Shown here: positions 58,220 to 64,000 of the stretch, in pieces | Layout: every line of letters begins with the position of its first letter | Position numbering within the stretch: the first letter of the stretch is position 1 | Position numbers and translations under genes: made by a program | Source of the DNA: Saturnia japonica | Lineage: Eukaryota > Arthropoda > Insecta > Lepidoptera > Saturniidae | Length of the DNA: 64,000 bases | NCBI GenBank assembly: GCA_033032175.1 | Contig: CM065320.1 | Location: 806,001 to 870,000, forward strand | Reading direction: 5' to 3' | The notes under the pieces: model-generated | Seen by the model: the letters and a program-made list of their open reading frames with translations, nothing else | What the model was told of the DNA's origin: nothing | The model's database searches: none

Positions 58220-58851
58220 TAGTGTTGGTAAAACATCGAATTTAAGTAATCGATTTTCACTAGCACTATCAAACAAACGATTGTTGATTTCCAATACATA
58301 CCTTTTTTAACTCATCAAGTTACTAAACTACACGAACATATGTTGTACCTTCGGACCATGCGATTTCCGTTTTTCGCTGTCTTCCTTCGACAACGGGCAT
58401 GACTGGTATTCAGTACTTCTTCGTCACTTAACGTGATAACTGCATTTTTACACAATTCTGCCAAAGTCACGTATATAGAGTATTTATCCAATTATTATGC
58501 AATATCCAAACATAGCTGCAACAAGATGGCGGCTCCTTTGGTAAAACTTTCCAGGGAGTTTTATGGCGACTTAAAATGCATGTTCCCAATTATTATTTAT
58601 AATCCACTTCACTTTTGCCCAACAACCAAACTGCATCACGTAAAATGCCACCAAAACTATATAATATAGGGTCATATAAACAAGGTTTATGAATTAAAAC
58701 AAAATCTACCACATGACACTTCAAGCTCTAGTCAAAAGCTACTATCCTGTAATTAAAACAAGTGATAGTGAATCGATTAATGGTTTGTTTTAAAAACAAT
58801 CATCGATTACTATCGATTTTCCGAAAAAAGAACAATGTTTATCCAACACTG
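58220..58851. mobile_element. inverted-repeat element, probably hAT-like
   Basis: The left end TAGTGTTGG (58,220) and the right end CCAACACTG (to 58,851) are inverted repeats with one outer mismatch, extended by AAACAT / ATGTTTA and by several ATCGATT blocks on both sides. CAGTGTTGG-type ends are common in hAT elements. No 8-bp duplication is visible. The interior frame (58,433-58,669) shows no transposase motif. Confidence 0.5.
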
Positions 58852-59384
58852 GCATAAACTTTCCACAACGAATAAAAAATAAAAATGAAGAATATTAAAT
58901 TGAAACGTTACCTTTTGATACGGGTAGTTTGTAAGGTACAAATATCTATGCAGTATTTGTTTACGCAACACAACTAACGTGCAGGTGCCAACAAGAATGA
59001 ACGAAATGCAGTCCAACAACTTAATTAACTCATTTAAAACTAGATATTGTTAAAATAAATTCTGGTAAATAACCACCAGCATCGTTAATAAGTGCAAAAT
59101 TATTTATCATAATCAATACATACCGATTCATATTTTTTGTTCTTTAACACTTGATAATTTCTTCCATAACAGCTAAATAAAAGCACTCAGGAATACATAT
59201 TCTTCAATTGCTCTAGTTTGATGTGTTCCTTATATTACGATTATGATTCTCTAACTAACAATATGTCCGTCATATAGCTGATTATTAATTTTTATTGTAA
59301 TTTAGTTTCCTCTTTCATTACTAATAGGCCTTTTCATCTTTGATAGATCTAGTATCGTAGCAGCACACGCATTCATGACTAAAT
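58852..59384. other. AT-rich noncoding stretch
   Basis: No feature recognised. Confidence 0.45.
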
Positions 59385-59770
59385 AGACTAATACCGGAGA
59401 GGAACCGTCGGTCACATTTAGCCATGAACGCACGCAAGTGTATGCACCTGAAGATGGACGGGTGTTTGAGACTCACTCACGACACCTCTTACGTTTTTCT
59501 TTTATAGTTGAAACAAGGCGTCGTCGTGCTTTCATTGTTCTTCATTAATCAGGCGACGTCACATAACACGATCCTCGTCCAATTCCTCCTATTAGCTGCT
59601 TGGGATGGTAAATGCAACCGCATCACACTTGGCACAATCTTTAATACGAATCATGGGCCGAACAACACACCACTTTGTATCTGCAACTTCTCCGAATGAA
59701 GTTTACCTTGACAAACGAGTCCGCTCCATTTGATGCTCGTGCTCCAGCCATTGTAGCCCCTTCTTCTTGA
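59385..59770 (-). pseudogene. GC-richer block, possible degenerate LINE C-terminus
   Basis: Reading the minus strand, a short peptide KCDRRFLSGISLFSHECVC lies near 59,355-59,425. Its Cys-Phe-Leu-His spacing recalls the zinc-finger-like end of endonuclease/RT LINEs. Upstream frames in the block are broken by stops. On the + strand the frame at 59,508-59,699 shows no domain. The assignment is tentative. Confidence 0.25.
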
Positions 59771-59855
59771 GAATAGAAGTGATACTTTTATAAACACTTC
59801 AGAAAATTTTATATTATTAATAAAATAAAACTTCATAATAACCATATTATACCGT

Positions 59856-60130
59856 ACTAGCTGTGCCCGTGGCTTCGCTACCGTGTAATACAGAATACCA
59901 TCGATAGGGGACATGCAGGAATCTTGCTACCCGCTATCCCGCCCTCCGACAAAAATGTTTATTGTGGGTGTTCCTTACAAGATAGGCAAATGCTCTTGCA
60001 GACTTTTTTGTAGTTCATTGTAATTTCTACAATTACAATATTACATTAATTTGATATATCTCTTATGGTTTACTCAGCGTAAGACATTTAAACGCCTGAA
60101 TTGATTCACCACGACTCCTTTTTTTAATTG
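59856..60130 (-). mobile_element. Helitron-like family 6, minus copy
   Basis: Starts 'actagctgtgcccgtggctt', the best-preserved reversed terminus. It runs through 'ttattgtgggtgttccttac' to 'ttgatatatctcttatggtt' and 'tactcagcgtaagacattta', the reverse complement of blocks at 10,930-10,970 and 24,600-24,640. Confidence 0.65.
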
Positions 60131-60529
60131 CGCGGCACCCTAATTCTTTTTCTAAAATAAATTACCCTAAATTACTCCTTATAACATCAGCTATATTTTA
60201 TTATATACAAAATTATATGTGTATTTAACTAAAACACATGGTATCACCTTTCAGTGCTATTTGTCTGTATGTGTTTCAGTAGCACGAATTTGTTAGAATA
60301 AGATATACACATTTGATTACTACCTATAAAATGACTATTCCGTGAACGACTTGATACTGGCAGAAATCGTATTTACGAAACGCCATTTTAAAACAAAGTT
60401 CAAGTTGAATTTACTTTACAAATGTGATATCTTAAATCAATCTTAAAGCAAATTTGCGACCCAGGCCATTAATTACTCAAATTAATTGTCAATATCAACC
60501 GAGCGTTTCAGATCTATCTACACGAATAA
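60131..60529. other. AT-rich noncoding stretch
   Basis: No feature recognised. Confidence 0.45.
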
Positions 60530-60715
60530 TATTTAAATAAAGTAGGAAATCCCGTCTTACTGGGTACCTTTCCAAATAGCGATGATAATTTTGTTGCGAA
60601 ACTGTGGACGTTGCTCGACGCCGAGGTTATTATCGACGAGAAACCCGCACCGCCCAAAGATCTGTTCGATATTTCAGATTCAAAGAAATGCAATACACTT
60701 GTGCAGTTGTGTTGA
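60530..60715 (+). CDS. coding-like open frame without start codon, unrecognised
   Basis: A frame opening just after a TAA at 60,527-60,529 runs 61 codons to TGA at 60,713-60,715. It reads NKVGNPVLLGTFPNSDDNFV, then AKLWTLLDAEVIIDEKPAPP, then KDLFDISDSKKCNTLVQLC. The amino-acid balance (Asp, Glu, Lys, Leu, Val, Pro) and codons are strikingly protein-like and GC-richer than the AT-rich flanks. It has no Met, and neither a strong acceptor (…ataaag) nor a clear donor borders it. It may be a fragment of a host gene, a retrocopy, or a transposon protein; I do not recognise the family. It differs from the overlapping ATG frame at 60,582-60,779, which I take as a shadow. Confidence 0.35.
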   Translation, partial: YLNKVGNPVLLGTFPNSDDNFVAKLWTLLDAEVIIDEKPAPPKDLFDISDSKKCNTLVQLC

Positions 60716-60809
60716 CATAAAAGGGAATCGCGATTATTATTCTACGTATAATACAAGGTCGATAGTACATTCTAAATAATAATAATAGCTATATTTATTT
60801 AGAGTAATT

Positions 60810-61062
60810 GAAGCAATGATGATTCAGTGGCTTTTGATCGACGTGAGTTCGAATCCCTGCAATGAAAAATAACATCGTGATGAAACCATAGCAGAGAGGT
60901 AAGGCTTTTTCTAATGTCCGCCTGGCACTAGTTATAGCTAGCTAAAATTGGTCATCAAACCCCAATGGATAAGTGTGTTCCGACAGCTGCACTTGAAAAC
61001 CAGTCCCTCCACTACGTTGCCATCACTTGCCATCAGGTGAGATTCTGGCCAGACGCTAAACC
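60810..61062 (+). mobile_element. tRNA-derived SINE, family 2, copy 4 (clearest 3' end)
   Basis: A-box region 'atgatgattcagtggc', B-box 'gagttcgaatccctgc', body 'aacatcgtgatgaaaccata' and 'ttctaatgtccgcctggcac', 3' end 'gccatcaggtgagattctgg'. Part of the body after the B-box (the 'gagctttcggtga' block) is deleted. Confidence 0.8.
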
Positions 61063-61566
61063 GTAAAGACAGTAATCGACTTCAGAGTTAAGTCAATAAA
61101 ATAGCAGATTAATTACTATTTCTCATCATAGACTTATGAATGTAAATAACATTTTATTGTTTGTAATAATACTCCATAATTTAATACTAATTGTATATAT
61201 TATAGTAAAAACTATTGACAATGTAACTTCCATGATCCTTCAAAATATTTACCTAATTCTAAATCTAAAAGTATATGAAATAATTGAGTTTTATTTTATA
61301 CAATTATAACAATTCTATAGATTACAGTTCCTACGTGGACTACGTACTCATGGCTCGAACACCAGAAACTTAATAAAAAAAATTGTTAAGTGACCCACTA
61401 CAACATATATAGGGATCAGCCATCATTATAGTCCAGTCTAGATTTTTCTCTATGTGTTAATCACTATTTTTAAACTGTACTTTGCTTGTCGACAGGTGAT
61501 ATGAAGTAAATCTAACTTGTCTAACTAGATTATTTTATTATCACTTTATTTTGTGGTTGTTTGTCT
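61063..61566. other. AT-rich noncoding stretch
   Basis: No feature recognised. Confidence 0.45.
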
Positions 61567-61852
61567 ACACTGTATTTATATACTTACAATTATTATCATT
61601 TTAGTAGATGTAAGTATAGAGAGGGAAATATTTCGAGATATCATCATATTTCACGTCATGCCCGATCCACACGCTTTCCAAGCCTCGGCAAACATTAACA
61701 AATGCAAACGTATGGATAGGGCGTTTGGCTTGGCTTGTGAAGGCTTGCCATCGATCCGAGGTAAGTCGGTATTTGATGCAGAAATCAAAGGAGCTTGCAG
61801 CAAGCGCTTGTTGTACTTAGTAGTGTTACTTAGTATCGCTTACGAGAAATAA
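61567..61852 (+). CDS. repeat family 8 edge joined to a coding-like block with splice-site-like borders
   Basis: The first about 90 bases match 45,030-45,125. An acceptor-like 'attattatcattttag' precedes 61,605. A strong donor-like sequence CCGAG|GTAAGTCG lies at 61,760/61,761. Between them the frame is open (…FHVMPDPHAFQASANINKCK, MDRAFGLACEGLPSIRG), and it stays open past the donor to a TAA at 61,850-61,852. GC is higher than in the flanks from 61,655. No family is recognised. Because the left part is repetitive, a transposon origin is at least as likely as a host exon. Confidence 0.28.
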
Positions 61853-62653
61853 GTAATCGATAAGTAACTGGAAAAGAACCTGGTAGGTACGGTTTCTGTG
61901 AATGTTTAACTATCTTATTTAGTTAATCTTCCGTATCATTTCATTTTTCCTCACTTAATCGTGCTCTTTTTACAATAAAAATAAATGAAACAAAATGTTA
62001 TAAACCGACACAAGGTCGACATCCGTCATGCTTGCTTATCCAAAATACACTAGCACACTCGTAAACGTGTTTAGCTTGACTATTGTATCCTATCGTATAA
62101 TATATACCTATAATAAATACCTTTCGAGAATAAAACTAACTTAACATGATACTGTCATGATAATTATTAATTTTGCTTGCAAAGTCTTTTCGCATAAGAA
62201 TAAAAAATGTACACAAAATAAATTGAATTTCGCAGAAAATAAATAAAACCGCTTTTATATTTGTCTTAGTATTATACTCGTTCTAGGCGAACTTAATAAT
62301 TTCAAAATGCCGGTATAAGGGTATGAACTTTCTGTTAACTAATTAGTAATTTAAATAAAAGCTAAGAAACCTTGTTATTTTAGCTCGCTGTTGCGAAAGT
62401 TTTCGAGTGTTTAATTTTCTAAAGCAAGTATTATATTATATTAAACTTAATTATTAAAATTTCAATATTTAATATTTACTGATACAAAATAAATATAACA
62501 ATACGACAACAATCGAATGCTTTAATAATACCTAATTAATTATTGATAACGCAAAAGTACACAAAGTATTGTCCTAAGAAATTTATATAGACTATATGAA
62601 ACGCAAACAGCTCAAAGAAATTTCGTTAAATAATAACTTTTTAATTGATAATT
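61853..62653. other. AT-rich noncoding stretch
   Basis: No feature recognised. Confidence 0.45.
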
Positions 62654-62905
62654 GAAGCAATAATGGATCAGGGGTAGGCGTGTATGGACAAAGCATCGAT
62701 CTACGTAAGTTCGAACCCCTGTAATGAGCCCAAACTTTTGGTGAAGGAAAATATCGTCAAGAAAACTAAAGCGTAGTGGTGGAGCAGTTTGTAATGCTCC
62801 CCTAGCTATCGCATTCAAGATGAAAATCTGTCGCCAAGCTCCTATAGATATGTTCCGGCAGCTTAGTGGGTAGCCATCTTTGGCCACATCGTCACTTAAC
62901 ATCAA
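62654..62905 (+). mobile_element. tRNA-derived SINE, family 2, copy 5
   Basis: Head 'aataatggatcaggggtagg', B-box 'aagttcgaacccctgtaatg', body 'caaacttttggtgaaggaaa', 'gctcccctagctatcgcatt', 'atctgtcgccaagctcctat' and 'agatatgttccggcagctta', 3' end 'cacatcgtcacttaacatca'. The long minus-strand frame across it (62,612-62,923) is a by-product. Confidence 0.8.
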
Positions 62906-64000
62906 AATAATAAACTTGAACATTCTAAATTTTAATCAACCAAAAGTCTGTAGAAATACACACTTCAACAACAATTAATTGATTTTCACAAAAATTGTCT
63001 AAATATATTTCCCTATAATTGGCTTTTAATGTGCTTATAGCTTCCCAAATGCTCCATCCATCGAGAGTGAAAATATTACATTCATAATTAAAAAGTTTTA
63101 GTCCGGAAGCAAGAATGAGCAAAGCTCCTCGAAGTTTCCAAACATTCTTTCTTCAAAAGTTGTTTCGAAAGTATTCGAAAAGACGTCTACTAAAACCTCG
63201 GGAGATCAAATAATGCGAAAATAATAATAGTCACTTTCCGCAGTTTTATTATTTATTGTTTTTAAGCTGTTACAAAATGATCCAGTCAGATAAACATATC
63301 AGTTGTGTTTTATATTTCTATATATATCAAGACATATAAAGGGAAAAAGAAATCGAATATTGTCTTAGGGTTTTGCAACCAAATATATACATAGTTCATA
63401 AATTACAAACAAAAAACTGTACATTAGCAATGTATATTTAAATTTTTTTAATGTTATTCATAGGAGTGGTATAAGGCGTACGACTTAACTAATGAATTAA
63501 ATAATTGTTAATTATTAATTATGTAATAATATTATAAAGAATAAAACTTTTTGTTAATTTACAGATAACTTTTTTTTCGACTTTTTTGTTGTTGTTTTTT
63601 ACTGATTTTTAATTATAATTTTATATTTTAAGCAAGATGAAAAAAAAATTTGTTTATATTTTTCTAAAATCTCTTCAAAAATAAAATTAATAATAATTTA
63701 ATTTATACACTCAATCGTACAAAACAATTATCGACAATAAATTGCAATAAATTGCAATTGCAATAGTATAGAAATGTTCTAAATACTCAATTATAATCTA
63801 ATGCATATTATTGTCAAAAAATATTAGATGCTAGAAGCTAAGAAAGGTTTTACAAATTAGAAAATAAGAAATTGTATCGTTGGGCATCTGGTACTAGTTA
63901 CAAACTATCACAGATGGCAACACCCTCAGTGTGAATTTTACAAGTACAATTTTGTGGCATAATTTGTATAATGAGTAATTTACCAAAATATCATGTATAT
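62906..64000. other. AT-rich noncoding stretch to window end
   Basis: Low-complexity A/T, with no recognised feature. Minus frame 62,925-63,122 has no domain. Confidence 0.5.

Noticed and set aside
19650..60860. tRNA genes at the SINE heads (box A and box B matches)
   Set aside because: No complete cloverleaf or acceptor stem; the same heads are followed by identical SINE bodies in several copies.
62612..62923. 103-codon minus frame as a gene
   Set aside because: It lies across a SINE of family 2 and is a by-product of that repeat.
1..64000. CRISPR array, prophage, bacterial operon or toxin-antitoxin system
   Set aside because: No regularly spaced identical repeats, no operon-like run of frames and no bacterial ribosome-binding sites; everything points to insect nuclear DNA.
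1..64000. Endogenous viral or LTR-retrotransposon genes
   Set aside because: No gag, protease, integrase or envelope motifs and no pair of long direct terminal repeats seen.

Overview
The window reads as nuclear DNA of an insect, most probably a moth or butterfly (Lepidoptera). It is strongly AT-rich, almost without long open reading frames, and packed with decayed transposable elements. The lepidopteran assignment is an inference. It rests on SINE tails ending in a 'gggatacaggcgt' type motif, Helitron-like ends reading 'gcacagctagt' or its reverse complement 'actagctgtgc', and a jockey-type LINE 3' end with the usual short conserved C-terminus. There are no bacterial operons, CRISPR arrays or rRNA genes, and I found no tRNA gene outside the SINE heads.

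Only one long protein-coding structure exists: a non-LTR retrotransposon (LINE) at about 25,930-29,580 on the + strand. It encodes an AP-like endonuclease, a reverse transcriptase and a C-terminal zinc-finger-like tail. It is dead. The endonuclease is spread over three frames, two codons have become stops, and a third frameshift lies just before RT motif B. Part of the RT between motifs B and C is missing, the YADD box reads YAVD, the endonuclease SDH box reads SDP, and one zinc ligand is lost. Three other LINE 3' ends are recognisable: a jockey-type C-terminus at 13,036-13,735 (minus), one at 38,943-39,317 (plus), and a short GAAA-tailed one at 4,158-4,400 (minus).

The rest is a mosaic of short non-autonomous elements: two tRNA-derived SINE families (3 and 5 copies), several Helitron-like families, and four further dispersed repeat families. 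Discrete inverted-repeat elements are also present: a hAT-like element with an intact 8-bp duplication (22,008-22,577), a TTAA-flanked MITE (9,676-9,829), a palindromic MITE (25,322-25,632) and a probable hAT-like element (58,220-58,851). At 33,155-33,660 a 97-bp A-tailed retro-insertion with a 12-bp duplication sits in one copy of a duplicated segment, and the other copy preserves the empty site.

No host gene can be named. The host-gene signals I could find are: a TATA plus initiator core promoter (2,386-2,425), a CpG-rich candidate first exon with a consensus 5' splice site (51,641-51,867), a candidate terminal exon on the minus strand (17,792-17,986), and several short coding-like open frames without recognised family (35,623-35,893 minus; 49,638-50,041; 60,530-60,715; 61,605-61,760). 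The window is best read as intergenic or deep-intronic sequence dominated by old mobile elements. I see no convincing new multi-gene system.
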